Origin: Pontibacter lucknowensis
GTDB taxonomy: Bacteria; Bacteroidota; Bacteroidia; Cytophagales; Hymenobacteraceae
Length of the DNA stretch: 64,000 bases
Direction of reading: 5' to 3'
Assembly: GCF_900156415.1 (NCBI RefSeq)
Contig: NZ_FTNM01000002.1
Span: 806,001 to 870,000, forward strand
This document shows, piece after piece, positions 53,308 to 62,286 of the stretch; within the stretch, counting starts at the first letter, position 1, and each line of letters begins with the position of its first letter. The notes under the pieces are model-generated. The model ran no database searches and was not told the origin of the DNA. It was given only the letters and a program-made list of their open reading frames with translations. The position numbers and the translations under genes were made by a program.

Positions 53308-54479
53308 GACTTTTTGATTTTAATATTTTTAAATGCTTTGATTCTTTCCAATGCTCTTTGCAGCTGCCCGTTGTCAGCACACAGCGACACCCGGATATAG
53401 CGCTGCCCGTTCGTTCCGAAGATGAAACCAGGCGTGATAAAGACCCCTGCCTCGTAGAGGAGTTCATCTACCAGTTGCTCCACATTGACTTCTTCCGGTG
53501 GGCGCCCCCACACAAACAGTCCTGCCTGCTCTGTGCTATACCTGCAATCCAGCGTTTCCATGATTTGCCAAACCAGCTTCCGCCGCTCCGCATAGTGCGT
53601 GTTCAGTTCTTCAAACCAGGCCTGGGGTTGTTTTAAAGCCTCGATGGCGGCCTGCTGTATACCCAGGAACATACCTGAATCGACATTGCTTTTCGCGATC
53701 AACACATTCGCGATGTGCTGGGGATGGCCAGTCAGCACACCCACCCGCCAGCCAGCCATGTTATGCGATTTGCTCAGCGAGTTCAGCTCCAGCACATGCG
53801 CTGTAACACCCTTGACTGAGAGGATACTTTCGGGCCTGTCGATGAGGATAAAGCTGTAGGGGTTATCGTGGCAGAGCAGGATATCATGGCGCTCAGCAAA
53901 GTCCACGAGTTGAGCCAGGGCGGCTTTGCTCGCCTTCGCTCCGGTAGGCATGTGCGGGTAGTTCGCCCACATGAGCTTTACCCTGCTTAAATCCTGCTGC
54001 TGCAATTCCTCCAGGTTTGGCAGCCAACCTGTCTCTTCCCGTAAATTGTAATGCCGCACCACCCCACCGGCCGCTTTGGTTGCGGCGCTGTAGGCCGGGT
54101 ATCCGGGGTTGGGCACCAACACTTCATCCCCGGCATTCAGGTAGGCGTTGGAAATATAGGTGATGCCTTCCTTCGAGCCCATCAGCGGCAGCACTTCTGT
54201 TTCCGGGTCCAGGGCAACCGCATAGTAGGTAGCGTACCAATCGCTGAAGGCCTGCCGTAGGGCCGGTGTACCCTTGTAACCCTGATAGCCGTGTGCGTTG
54301 CCATTATGGGCCGCCGCGCACAGTGCTTCTACTGCCTGCCGGGGTGGGGCCATATCGGGGCTGCCAATACCCAGGTTGATCACATTTTTGCCGGCTGCGT
54401 TGAGTTGCGCGACCTCCCGTAATTTTTGTGAGAAGTAGTACTCCTGCACATCCCCGTATCTGTCTGCTATGTTCACCAT
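53304..54479 (-). CDS. PLP-dependent aminotransferase class I/II (aromatic pathway)
   Basis: 391 residues from the ATG at 54479; the frame is open further up but that part runs through the attenuator hairpin. Fold type I motifs: VINLGIGSPDMAPP, GYQGYKGTPALRQAF, MWANYPHMPTGA, CHDNPYSFI, and PLP Lys237 in NSLSKSHNMAGWRVG. The sequence looks like the LL-DAP/aspartate group, which in Bacteroidota often serves aromatic acids; position before the TyrA-DAHP synthase-mutase gene suggests it transaminates the tyrosine or phenylalanine precursor. First enzyme gene after the tandem attenuator. Confidence 0.85.
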   Translation of the reverse strand: MVNIADRYGDVQEYYFSQKLREVAQLNAAGKNVINLGIGSPDMAPPRQAVEALCAAAHNGNAHGYQGYKGTPALRQAFSDWYATYYAVALDPETEVLPLMGSKEGITYISNAYLNAGDEVLVPNPGYPAYSAATKAAGGVVRHYNLREETGWLPNLEELQQQDLSRVKLMWANYPHMPTGAKASKAALAQLVDFAERHDILLCHDNPYSFILIDRPESILSVKGVTAHVLELNSLSKSHNMAGWRVGVLTGHPQHIANVLIAKSNVDSGMFLGIQQAAIEALKQPQAWFEELNTHYAERRKLVWQIMETLDCRYSTEQAGLFVWGRPPEEVNVEQLVDELLYEAGVFITPGFIFGTNGQRYIRVSLCADNGQLQRALERIKAFKNIKIKKS

Positions 54480-54514
54480 CTGCTTTTTTAAGGTGCTTAT
54501 CAATTGCTTTAAAT

Positions 54515-54545
54515 AAAAAAAGAGTCCGCCGGAAGGGGACTCTTT
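54515..54545 (-). terminator. Attenuator terminator 2 (inside the aromatic operon leader)
   Basis: On the minus strand AAAGAGTCC pairs with GGACTCTTT (54545-54537 with 54527-54519), loop of nine, then a run of seven T. It lies between leader peptide 2 and the aminotransferase start (36 bp). A competing pairing is possible: leader-peptide region GGAAG...GGGA (about 54596-54583) with TCCCCTTCC at the terminator's 5' arm, nine pairs with a 5-nt bulge. Confidence 0.85.
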
Positions 54546-54570
54546 GTAAGTGCAAAACAACGAATGCTTT

Positions 54571-54651
54571 TTACCATAGAAATCCCGCCTGCTTCCTGCG
54601 ATAGAAGTAGTAATAGTAAAAAGTAAAATAGTTGTTCTGGTTCGCTGTCAT
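54571..54651 (-). CDS. Aromatic operon leader peptide 2 (26 residues)
   Basis: ATG at 54651, stop at 54571-54573. Residues 8-17 read YFTFYYYYFY: six Tyr and three Phe in ten codons, with a further Phe24 and a final Trp26. Such density of codons for the operon's products is the mark of an attenuation leader (as in E. coli PheL or the trp leader). A U-tailed hairpin begins 25 bp after the stop. Ribosome stalling at the Tyr/Phe run should favour the antiterminator; full translation should favour the terminator. Confidence 0.85.
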   Translation of the reverse strand: MTANQNNYFTFYYYYFYRRKQAGFLW

Positions 54652-54661
54652 GTATCTGAAT

Positions 54662-54685
54662 AAAAAAAGCCTCCGATCGGGAGGC
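54662..54685 (-). terminator. Attenuator terminator 1
   Basis: Minus strand GCCTCC-CGATC-GGAGGC (54685-54680 with 54674-54669) followed by seven T. A rival pairing: GGGCGGC, which directly follows the stop codon of leader peptide 1 (54727-54721), with GCCTCCC of this arm, six of seven pairs. No other gene on this strand upstream would need a terminator here. Confidence 0.8.
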
Positions 54686-54727
54686 CTCTGATTTATAGCT
54701 GTTTGTCAACCTAAAGCATCGCCGCCC

Positions 54728-54790
54728 TTATTTACATAAAGTAAAATAGTGATAGCTATAATAGGCGATATGGTTGTGCGCTGTGTTCAT
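54728..54790 (-). CDS. Aromatic operon leader peptide 1 (20 residues)
   Basis: ATG at 54790, stop at 54728-54730. Residues 10-16 read YYSYHYF: four Tyr and one Phe in seven codons. The N-terminus (MNTAHN) resembles that of leader peptide 2 (MTANQN), suggesting a duplicated leader unit. Its stop codon is followed at once by the candidate antiterminator strand GGGCGGC and then by terminator 1. Confidence 0.75.
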   Translation of the reverse strand: MNTAHNHIAYYSYHYFTLCK

Positions 54791-54988
54791 TTGTGCTGGC
54801 TAATATCTGATATAATCCTTAGAATCAAAAAATTATGGCTGATTATTTTCAAGGGTTTCGATAGCCATGGTTGATGTATACTGTTGATATTACATTAGGT
54901 TAAAGATTACAGCCGGTAAGCGATCAAATTCCAGCTCAGTTGTGAGGCACTCTGTTTTTAGCTAAATTGATACCCTAAACTCTAACAA

Positions 54989-56875
54989 ATGAAAAGACTC
55001 ATATCACTCTGCCTACTAGCCTTGCCCCTATTTCCGGCAGCGGCGCAGCAGACCCAGAAGCCGGTGCTGCATGGCAAGAACTGGATGGCCATCACCGGCA
55101 AACCCCTTGCGGCCACTGCCGGCGCCATGACTTTCCAGAAAGGCGGCAATGCCGTGGATGCGGCTTGCACCATGCTGGCCGCCACCTGCACCATGTGGGA
55201 TGTGCTGAGCTGGGGCGGCGAAACGCAGGCGCTCATCTATAACCCCAAAACAAAAAAGGTGATCGCCATTAACGCCTTAGGTGTCGCGCCAACCGGTGCT
55301 ACACCTAAGTACTTTAAGGACAAAGGCTATAACTTCCCGCCGGAGAACGGTCCGCTGGCCGCGACCACACCAGGTACAGCGGGCGGACTGATGCACATGC
55401 TGGCCAATTACGGAACGCTGAGCCTGGAAGAGGTACTGGCACCCGCTATGGAAATGGCAGCCGGCTACCCGATCGAAGCACAGACGGCCAACAGCATGGA
55501 GAAGAATAAGGAGCTGATCAAGCAGTGGCCTTACAGCAAAAAAGTGTTTCTGACGCATCCGGGAGAGGATCGCGAAGCCCCGAACGCCGGAGAGATCTTC
55601 GTGCAAAAGGACCTGCTGCAGACGCTGACCAAACTGGTGGAAGCTGAACGAGCAGCTTTAAAGCAAGGCAAAAGTCGCAAAGAGGCGATCATGGCGGCTT
55701 ACGACCGCTTCTACAAAGGGGATATTGCCGAGGAGTTTGTGCGCGGCTCCAAGGAGCAGGGCGGTCTGATCACAATGCAGGACCTGGCCAAGTGGAAACC
55801 GATCGAGGAAGAGCCCATGATGGTGAATTACAAAGGCGTGGAAGTATACAAATTGCAGCAGTGGACGCAGGGACCGACCATGCTGCAGGCACTTAACATC
55901 CTCGAGAACTTCGACCTGAAAAACATGGGCTACAACAGCACCCGCTACATCCATACCCTGTACCAGGCCATGAACCTGTCTTTTGCCGACCGCGACTTCT
56001 ATTACGGCGATCCTTACTTCAAACCGGAAGAGCCGATGAAGGGTCTGCTCAGTAAAGAATACGCCAAGCAGCGAGCCAGTCTGATCCAGTACAACAAGAA
56101 CGATGCAAACATCGGTCCGGGCGACCCCTACCCTTTTGAAGGCCGCAAGAACCCATACCTGAAAATGCTGAAGAAAAGAGGCTACGAACCCGACACGGTG
56201 CGCCGCAACTTTGCCCCTACACATGACCAGCGCAGCGGTTCATCCATGGAGGATGCCGAATACCAGGACAGACTCTGGCGCGGCACCACCACCATCGAAG
56301 CGGCTGACAAAGAAGGTTGGGTGGTTTCGATCACCCCAAGCGGGGGCTGGCTTCCGGCTGTTATTGCGGGTAACACAGGTATAGGTATGAGCCAGCGCAT
56401 GCAGAGCTTTGTGCTCGATGCAGAGCTGAATCCTTTCAATGTGGTGGAGCCGGGCAAACGTCCGCGGGTGACCCTCACCCCTTCCATGGCGCTGAAAGAC
56501 GGCAAGCCCTACCTGTCCTTTGCCGTGCAGGGAGGCGACACACAGGACCAGAACCTGCTACAGTTTTTCCTCAACGTGGTCGAGTTCGGCATGAACGTAC
56601 AGCAGGCAGCCGAAGCAGCCAACTTCAACACCAACCAGCTCTGGCTTTCGCTGGGCGGCACCAAGATCGACGACCGCAAGCCCAAGCCCGGCCACATCCT
56701 GCTCAACGAAAGCACGCCGGATGCAGTCCGCAATGAACTAAAGAAGATGGGCTATACCCTGAGCTTTGGCGACCGCACGAGTGGGCCGATCAACGCCGTC
56801 TTCTTCGACTGGCAACACGGCAGCTTCTGGGGAGGCTCCAGCAACCACGGCGAAGACTACGGCATTGCCTGGTAA
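54989..56875 (+). CDS. ggt: Gamma-glutamyltransferase family protein
   Basis: 628 residues with a signal peptide (MKRLISLCLLALPLFPAAAQQ). Ntn-hydrolase family: AAAGAMTFQKGGNAVDAACTMLAATCTMWDVLSWGGE start, ATTPGTAGGLMHML, MNLSFADRDFYYGDP, the autocleavage/catalytic Thr in LWRGTTTIEAADKEGWVVSITPS, and TLTPSMALKDGKPYLSFAVQGGD. Periplasmic; cleaves gamma-glutamyl compounds such as glutathione. The SITPS and Gly-rich regions differ somewhat from E. coli Ggt, so the substrate may not be glutathione. Divergent from the aromatic operon. Confidence 0.88.
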   Translation: MKRLISLCLLALPLFPAAAQQTQKPVLHGKNWMAITGKPLAATAGAMTFQKGGNAVDAACTMLAATCTMWDVLSWGGETQALIYNPKTKKVIAINALGVAPTGATPKYFKDKGYNFPPENGPLAATTPGTAGGLMHMLANYGTLSLEEVLAPAMEMAAGYPIEAQTANSMEKNKELIKQWPYSKKVFLTHPGEDREAPNAGEIFVQKDLLQTLTKLVEAERAALKQGKSRKEAIMAAYDRFYKGDIAEEFVRGSKEQGGLITMQDLAKWKPIEEEPMMVNYKGVEVYKLQQWTQGPTMLQALNILENFDLKNMGYNSTRYIHTLYQAMNLSFADRDFYYGDPYFKPEEPMKGLLSKEYAKQRASLIQYNKNDANIGPGDPYPFEGRKNPYLKMLKKRGYEPDTVRRNFAPTHDQRSGSSMEDAEYQDRLWRGTTTIEAADKEGWVVSITPSGGWLPAVIAGNTGIGMSQRMQSFVLDAELNPFNVVEPGKRPRVTLTPSMALKDGKPYLSFAVQGGDTQDQNLLQFFLNVVEFGMNVQQAAEAANFNTNQLWLSLGGTKIDDRKPKPGHILLNESTPDAVRNELKKMGYTLSFGDRTSGPINAVFFDWQHGSFWGGSSNHGEDYGIAW

Positions 56876-56901
56876 GGTATAGCTGCCACGCCATCAACGA
56901 C

Positions 56902-56932
56902 AAAGCCCCTTCCAATCGAAGGGGCTTTTTTT
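56902..56932 (+). terminator. Terminator of the gamma-glutamyltransferase gene
   Basis: AAAGCCCCTTC pairs with GAAGGGGCTTT around five bases, followed by a T-run. Confidence 0.92.
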
Positions 56933-56956
56933 TCACTAAATACCCACATGTAGGTA

Positions 56957-56987
56957 TTGGCGCAACCAATCCGGAATGCTACCTTTG
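56957..56987 (+). promoter_or_regulatory. Promoter of the DUF5723 gene
   Basis: TTGG at 56957-56960, 19-bp spacer, -7 TACCTTTG at 56980-56987. It predicts a 5' leader of about 140 bases before the ATG at 57136; nothing structured is obvious in that leader. Confidence 0.65.
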
Positions 56988-57135
56988 CCGCCTCTGAAAG
57001 CAAAATATTGTTTTTTCGATGATTTTATGTACCGCTACTCTTTGCTTGTAGCATCGCCTTTTATTCCCGAATGCCTTTCCAGGCTATGATACACAGCTTA
57101 CCCTTATTCTATTTACTCACCCTTATTCACTTTGC

Positions 57136-58653
57136 ATGAATCGAAAAATTTACGCTTTAAAATTTGCGCTTGGTCTTAGCCTGCTGGTATCACCCTTTTT
57201 ATCACAATCAGCACAGGCACAGCAGCTAGGTATAGCCAACAGCAACTATGCAGGCACCAACAGCCTCTATACCAATCCATCAGCAATTGCTGATTCACGT
57301 CACAAATTCTTCCTGAGCCTGTTCTCAGCAGAGTTTGGAGCTACAAACAACTACCTGCGCTACGATGCACCGATGTCGCTGTTCAAACTGGCCCGAACGG
57401 GCGAGGAGTTCAAGAGCGAGTACATCCAGGAGAACCTCAATGGCAAGCAGAAGCTCGTGATGGCAGGTGCTGACTTCCGAGGCCCTGCCCTGATGGTGCA
57501 GCTGAGCCCCCTGCACAGTATTGCCGTAACAACCCGTGTACGTGCCGCAGCGCAAGCCAACAACCTGTCAGAGGAAGTGGCACGCCTGTATAAAGTGGCA
57601 GACGGCGAAGACGACAGCTACCTGTATAAGCGCTACACTGGCAACAACATGAACCTCAATGTGAATGCCTTTTCAGAATTTGGCCTCAGCTATGCACGCG
57701 TCGTGCTGGACCAGGGACCGCACTTTGTGAAGGCCGGTATAACAGTGAAGCGCCTGAATGGCGGCTCCTCTGCCTACCTGAACCTGGAAGACACTGATCT
57801 GCAGGCTGAGGAGAGAACAAATGATGTAACCGGAGATGCCGAATACGTGGTGAAACTGGACAAAGTACATGCCCGCTATGGCTATGCCGCTATGCCTGAC
57901 TTTGACGCAGCCGAAAGCGGCGACCTCCTGGGCCTGTTATTCGGCAGCAAAAGCGCCGGCAATGGCTGGGGTACTGACCTGGGCTTTACCTACGAGTACC
58001 GCACCAACAACCCTGATTACCAGGTCACCCGCAACGGGCAGGTGCTGACCGACGTGGAGCAGAACAAATACAAGTACCGCGTGGCGGTGTCCCTGATGGA
58101 TGTCGGTAGCATCAATTACAACAACCCGGACCTGGTATGGGCCTACGACGTGAAGCGTACTAACAAGGAAGTCAATCTGACTGAGTTCGGCGACGCAGAA
58201 ACCACGGAGGAAATGCTGGACTACCTGAACGAGCAACTGGACGTGAGCGAAAACGAAAAGACAACTTCTTTCCGTGCAGCCCTCCCAACTGCCCTGCACA
58301 TCAACGTGGACTATCGCCTGACGCGCAACCTATACGCAAATGCCACCCTGATACAGGGCGTGCGCGGCAAGAATGCGACCGGCATGCGCCAGAACTCGTT
58401 GTTTGCCATTACGCCACGTGCTGAGTTCAGGAAGTTTGAAGTGGCCATGCCGGTTGCCCTGCAAAACAATTACTCGGTACTGACTGTGGGGGCGATGGTG
58501 CGCTTCATGAATTTTTACATCGGTTCCGACAACATTGGTGGTGCCTTTAACCTGGGTAAGCCCTATGGCGCCAATGCCTATGTGGGCGTGTCGCTGCTGC
58601 CGCTTCTGAATCGTAACCCGAAAGAGAAGAAGGTGAGCACTCCTGTACAGTAA
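57136..58653 (+). CDS. DUF5723 family outer-membrane-like protein
   Basis: 505 residues with a signal peptide (LALGLSLLVSPFLSQSAQAQQ-like). Starts with LGIANSNYAGTNSLYTNPSAIADSRHKFFLSLFSAEFGATNNYLRY, the DUF5723 entry pattern reminiscent of OmpP1/PorV-type barrels, and continues as amphipathic strands to the end (PVALQNNYSVLTVGAMVRFMNFYIGSDNIGGAF). Probably a beta-barrel of the outer membrane; function unknown. Transcribed alone with its own promoter and terminator. Confidence 0.78.
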   Translation: MNRKIYALKFALGLSLLVSPFLSQSAQAQQLGIANSNYAGTNSLYTNPSAIADSRHKFFLSLFSAEFGATNNYLRYDAPMSLFKLARTGEEFKSEYIQENLNGKQKLVMAGADFRGPALMVQLSPLHSIAVTTRVRAAAQANNLSEEVARLYKVADGEDDSYLYKRYTGNNMNLNVNAFSEFGLSYARVVLDQGPHFVKAGITVKRLNGGSSAYLNLEDTDLQAEERTNDVTGDAEYVVKLDKVHARYGYAAMPDFDAAESGDLLGLLFGSKSAGNGWGTDLGFTYEYRTNNPDYQVTRNGQVLTDVEQNKYKYRVAVSLMDVGSINYNNPDLVWAYDVKRTNKEVNLTEFGDAETTEEMLDYLNEQLDVSENEKTTSFRAALPTALHINVDYRLTRNLYANATLIQGVRGKNATGMRQNSLFAITPRAEFRKFEVAMPVALQNNYSVLTVGAMVRFMNFYIGSDNIGGAFNLGKPYGANAYVGVSLLPLLNRNPKEKKVSTPVQ

Positions 58654-58683
58654 GCTGCCCAATTATTCCCGCATTGTATTTCC

Positions 58684-58717
58684 AAAAGCCCCGTAACCAG
58701 AAATTTACGGGGCTTTT
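58684..58717 (+). terminator. Terminator of the DUF5723 gene
   Basis: AAAAGCCCCGTAA pairs with TTACGGGGCTTTT around eight bases. Confidence 0.88.
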
Positions 58718-59258
58718 GCTTTTAAGCCTAAACCCTACTTGCAGACAGGCAAAATTGAGAGTGGTAAATCCTGTTAAAAATTGGTTGTCCTTCCTATCAG
58801 GCTTTATTTATAAAATCCAATCAATTCGTTTAATTTTCAATATATAGTCGGATTTATATTTATCGCCATAACATAAGATACTCATAATCAACAGCTATCC
58901 TCTTCACTCACTCCGATAAAGTAGAAAAGCACGTCATATCAATTAAAGGACCTCTTGAAAACTCGCAATTAATTATTAGAAATAATCATAGTTACCAAGA
59001 GTGATGCCAGCAGGACCTATAGAATTAATACACTATTAAGACCCAAAAAAGGCCTAAATAATAAAAATAGTGCAAATACGATTTTAAATTTATTTTGTTT
59101 CAGAAGCCCGCACGAATTATATTAGCATCAGAATCAGTCTCCCAGCGGATCAGATTTGAACGTCCTCTATACCTACACTATGAAAAAACGGCCAAGGTAT
59201 AAGCTATACCTGTAGTCGCCGCCTTTTACGAATTTTAGTACCTATTACCTTTTACAGT
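58718..59258. other. 540-bp AT-rich intergenic stretch
   Basis: No frame with coding character. It is clearly more AT-rich than its surroundings. It contains a 7-bp inverted repeat CACTATT/AATAGTG (59031 and 59066) and, at 59195-59211, an inverted pair of the window-wide word. An ATG at 59180 opens only 11 codons. I see no tRNA, riboswitch or attachment site in it. Confidence 0.6.
59195..59211. repeat. Inverted pair of the AGGTATA word
   Basis: AGGTATA-AGC-TATACCT, perfect 7-bp arms; a third copy lies 20 bp upstream (59169). It is the only close, perfect inverted pair of the word that I noticed. Confidence 0.6.
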
Positions 59259-60587
59259 ATGTACAGAAGGCTGACTGTCGCGCTGCTTCTGTGTAGCATG
59301 TTTGCTTGCCAGGGCGAGTTCAGAAAACCAGAGCATTCTCAAATCCAGCAACTGGAGGCGGGTCTGTTTCCTTCCCTTTCACTTCCAAAAAACACTGCCC
59401 CACAAGGCGTATCCAGCGGGTCTACCTCAGGCGGTGTGGTTCCCTATTTAACTGCCCATGCAGCTTCTACTACTACAGGCAACGATGCAGATGCTGTGGA
59501 ACAGCAGAGCATTTTCTACAATGTAGTGGCAGCGGATGGAAGCGTGGTGCAGCAGGAAGCGTTGCCTGGCTCTGCTTTCATAGATTTCGATGAGACGCTC
59601 CATGCGATTATGCAGCGCTATGACGTACCGGGGATTTCTGTCTCGATCACCCGAAACGGGGAACCGGTGTTTGTCCGGAGTTATGGCTACGCAGACAGGG
59701 AAAATGAAGAACTCGTGAGCGACCAGAGCCTTTTCCGGATTGCCAGTTTATCTAAACCCATCACAAGTGCCGGCATTCTCAAGCTGATTCAGGATGGCAA
59801 GTTGACATTGGCAGACAAGGTATTTGGTCCGGAAGGCATATTGGCTGACGAGTTTCCGGCCCCTGCGGCTGACCCGAACATCGGGCTGATCACTGTCTAC
59901 CATCTGCTCACGCATACCGCTGGCTGGAGCAACAGCGCAGGAGACCCCATGCTGGTTGAGTATGCCGCCACGGCCAGGGAGATCATAACCGAGCAGCTGC
60001 TGCATCGGGCGCTGGATCACCATCCCGGCCTGACGAACGCTTACTCCAACCTGGGTTATAGCATCCTGGGCAGGGTGATCGAAAAAGTGACAGGCAAGAC
60101 CTACCAGGAATACATACAGGAAGACATACTGCAGCCTGCCAAGGTTGTCGGGATGCGCATTGCAGGTGATACGGAAGCGGAAAAAGCCCCTAAAGAGGTT
60201 AAATACTACCAACAAGAACACAGCCCCTATGCTTACAACATGACCCGCATGGACTCCCATGGCGGCTGGCTCTCAAGCACAGGCGACCTGATGCGCTTCA
60301 TGGCCCTGATCGACCGCAACCCGGCTATACCTGATCTGATCAGTAGCAACCTGCTGCAGAGCACTTATTTTGGCGGCGATACCTGGACCCATTACGGTTC
60401 CCTGCCCGGCACTACGGCCGTACTCTCCAGGGTCAACGACGAGTATAGCTTTGTGGTGCTGGCCAACACCCGCTATAACCGGTCACCTAACCAGATAGCA
60501 GACGAGGTAACCGATGCCCTCAAGCTGAAGATCCTGTCCATGGAAAGCTGGCCTAACGGAACAGAGCAGCTGGCCTCTAACGACTAA
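59259..60587 (+). CDS. Serine hydrolase, class C beta-lactamase-like lipoprotein
   Basis: 442 residues. Lipoprotein signal ending SMFAC, a linker of about 80 residues rich in Ser/Thr/Gly, then a PF00144-type domain: catalytic Ser163-Leu-Ser-Lys166 (IASLSKPIT), YSN in NAYSNLGYSILG, and a GGW element in HGGWLSSTGDLMRF. Such proteins are mostly D-alanyl peptidases or esterases, not true beta-lactamases. Envelope-anchored. Its last 11 bp overlap the end of the convergent exonuclease-like gene. Confidence 0.85.
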   Translation: MYRRLTVALLLCSMFACQGEFRKPEHSQIQQLEAGLFPSLSLPKNTAPQGVSSGSTSGGVVPYLTAHAASTTTGNDADAVEQQSIFYNVVAADGSVVQQEALPGSAFIDFDETLHAIMQRYDVPGISVSITRNGEPVFVRSYGYADRENEELVSDQSLFRIASLSKPITSAGILKLIQDGKLTLADKVFGPEGILADEFPAPAADPNIGLITVYHLLTHTAGWSNSAGDPMLVEYAATAREIITEQLLHRALDHHPGLTNAYSNLGYSILGRVIEKVTGKTYQEYIQEDILQPAKVVGMRIAGDTEAEKAPKEVKYYQQEHSPYAYNMTRMDSHGGWLSSTGDLMRFMALIDRNPAIPDLISSNLLQSTYFGGDTWTHYGSLPGTTAVLSRVNDEYSFVVLANTRYNRSPNQIADEVTDALKLKILSMESWPNGTEQLASND

Positions 60588-61428
60588 AGGCACCAGGGGC
60601 AGAAGAAAGGCCCAGCACCGCCACAACCGGTCGGTGATCGGAGGCGTAGCTCTCAGGCACCACCCGATGCGATCGCACCGCAAGGCCGGATGATCGCGTA
60701 AAGGCGATATAGTCGATGATGCGGTCCGGCTTGTCCTGCGGGAAGGTGGCCTCGCACGCCGCCAGGCAGGTACGTTGAAACGTCTCGTCCAGCGTAGCGA
60801 TGGCGGGACTGTCCGGGTAGTCATTAAGGTCACCAGCCAGGATAAAAGGCAGTTGATCGGCTGCGGCCACGGCAATGATGGTCTGTACCTGCTGCTGCCG
60901 GTTGGCGCTGCTCTGTATGTCGAGGTGGGTGCTGCCGAAGCGGATGCGCTGCCCACCGGGCAATTGCACCGTGGCGACTGCCAGCACGCGGCCCTCGGCT
61001 TTCGGGCTATCCTCTTTAGGCAACTCCACCTTCCGGGTATCCGACAGCGGGTAGCGTGACAGGATCGCAACGCCATACTCCCCTCCCCCGAAATCAATCG
61101 CTTTCGCAAAATAGAAATGCATCCCCAGCATCGCTGCCAGTGCTTCCGCCTGGTGCACATTTCCTGATCGCGGAATGTGCACGTCCACTTCCTGCAGGGC
61201 CACCAGGTCCGGCTCTTCGCTCCGGATCACCCCGGCAATTGCTTCCAGGTCGATCACGCCTTTTTCCCCGGGCGGATTTGCATGGTGGATGTTGTAGCTC
61301 ATGATACGCAGTTGCGACGCTGCCTTTTCGGTATTTTCGTCCCCCATACCCTGCGGTGATTTTGACACACAGGCTGTCAGCAGCACCGAGCAGAGCAGGA
61401 AGGGTAAAATTGAATTCAAAAAGTCCAT
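60577..61428 (-). CDS. Endonuclease/exonuclease/phosphatase family lipoprotein
   Basis: 283 residues. Lipoprotein signal with lipobox LLTAC. EEP-fold motifs: IMSYNIHH, LVALQEVDVH (metal Glu), GSTHLDIQ, AGDLNDYPDS (catalytic Asp/Asn) and the final SDHRPVVAVL (Asp-His). Because it is exported, it probably acts on phospholipids, sugar phosphates or extracellular DNA. Convergent with the serine hydrolase gene, 11-bp overlap of the 3' ends. Confidence 0.87.
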   Translation of the reverse strand: MDFLNSILPFLLCSVLLTACVSKSPQGMGDENTEKAASQLRIMSYNIHHANPPGEKGVIDLEAIAGVIRSEEPDLVALQEVDVHIPRSGNVHQAEALAAMLGMHFYFAKAIDFGGGEYGVAILSRYPLSDTRKVELPKEDSPKAEGRVLAVATVQLPGGQRIRFGSTHLDIQSSANRQQQVQTIIAVAAADQLPFILAGDLNDYPDSPAIATLDETFQRTCLAACEATFPQDKPDRIIDYIAFTRSSGLAVRSHRVVPESYASDHRPVVAVLGLSSAPGAFSR

Positions 61429-61609
61429 AGGTTCCGGTATAGTGGTGTAAATATAATCATCTGCCGGGGCTCCGGGCTAGCATTCACCCGCTCTTTTGAG
61501 GTGTAGCCTCCTCCAATATGTAACTTTACAGTATATAAGGTTGAATTTTTCAAATTATTCAATTTAATCTATATATTGGAGCATAATTCACCTAATACAT
61601 ACCTGTGCT

Positions 61610-62260
61610 ATGAAACGCAAACTACAGATCACGGGGCGCGGAAAACTTTCCGTCTCGCCTGATATCATGATCCTTTCCTTCAGTGCAGTGGCACAGGAGT
61701 GGGAATACGACAAAACAGTAGATGCCCTCAACACTAAAGTAGAGGAACTGCGCAGCATCATTGAAGCACAGGGTATAAGCCGCAGCAGCCTCAAGACCAA
61801 GGACTTCGGGATCCGCAAAGAGACCCAGTGGAACCGCAAGACCGAGAAGTCTGACTTTCTTGGCTACAGCGCCACCCACCGCCTGGAACTCGAGCTGCCT
61901 CTTGACAAGGCACTCATCAACAAACTGCTCAGCCAGATCGCCAAAAAGCTGGACAGCCTGGACTTCAGCATCTCCTTCGGGGTGAAAGATGCCAGCGGGC
62001 ACCAGCAGCAGCTGATCCTGCAGGCCATCGCCAAAGCCAAAGAGAATGCCGCCCTCATCGCCGAGGCCACCGAAGTGGAACTGCGCGAGATCCTGGACAT
62101 TGACTACTCCTACCGCGAACTCACCATTCGCTCGCAGCAGCACGACTACCCGGTGTATGACAGCCAGGTGCTGATGGAGGCCTCCGCCCCTGCCCCCGAC
62201 TTTGAGCCCGACGACATCGATGTTGCCGAAACCGTGACGATCACCTGGCGGATTGGCTAA
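61610..62260 (+). CDS. SIMPL domain (DUF541) protein, no signal peptide
   Basis: 216 residues. LQITGRGKLSVSPDIMILSFSAVAQEWEYDKTVDALNTKVEELRSIIEAQGI is the SIMPL entry pattern, followed by FLGYSATHRLELELPLDKALINKLL and AKAKENAALIAEATEVELREILDIDYSY. Most SIMPL proteins are exported (for example BP26, YggE), but this one starts directly with the domain and has no signal sequence, so it is predicted to be cytosolic. Function unknown. Confidence 0.82.
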   Translation: MKRKLQITGRGKLSVSPDIMILSFSAVAQEWEYDKTVDALNTKVEELRSIIEAQGISRSSLKTKDFGIRKETQWNRKTEKSDFLGYSATHRLELELPLDKALINKLLSQIAKKLDSLDFSISFGVKDASGHQQQLILQAIAKAKENAALIAEATEVELREILDIDYSYRELTIRSQQHDYPVYDSQVLMEASAPAPDFEPDDIDVAETVTITWRIG

Positions 62261-62286
62261 GTAACCATACATGAATCAGAACTGCG

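Noticed and set aside
54509..54709. 66-codon minus-strand frame through the attenuator region
   Set aside because: It would read through both leader and terminator hairpin; the two short Tyr/Phe leaders explain the region far better.
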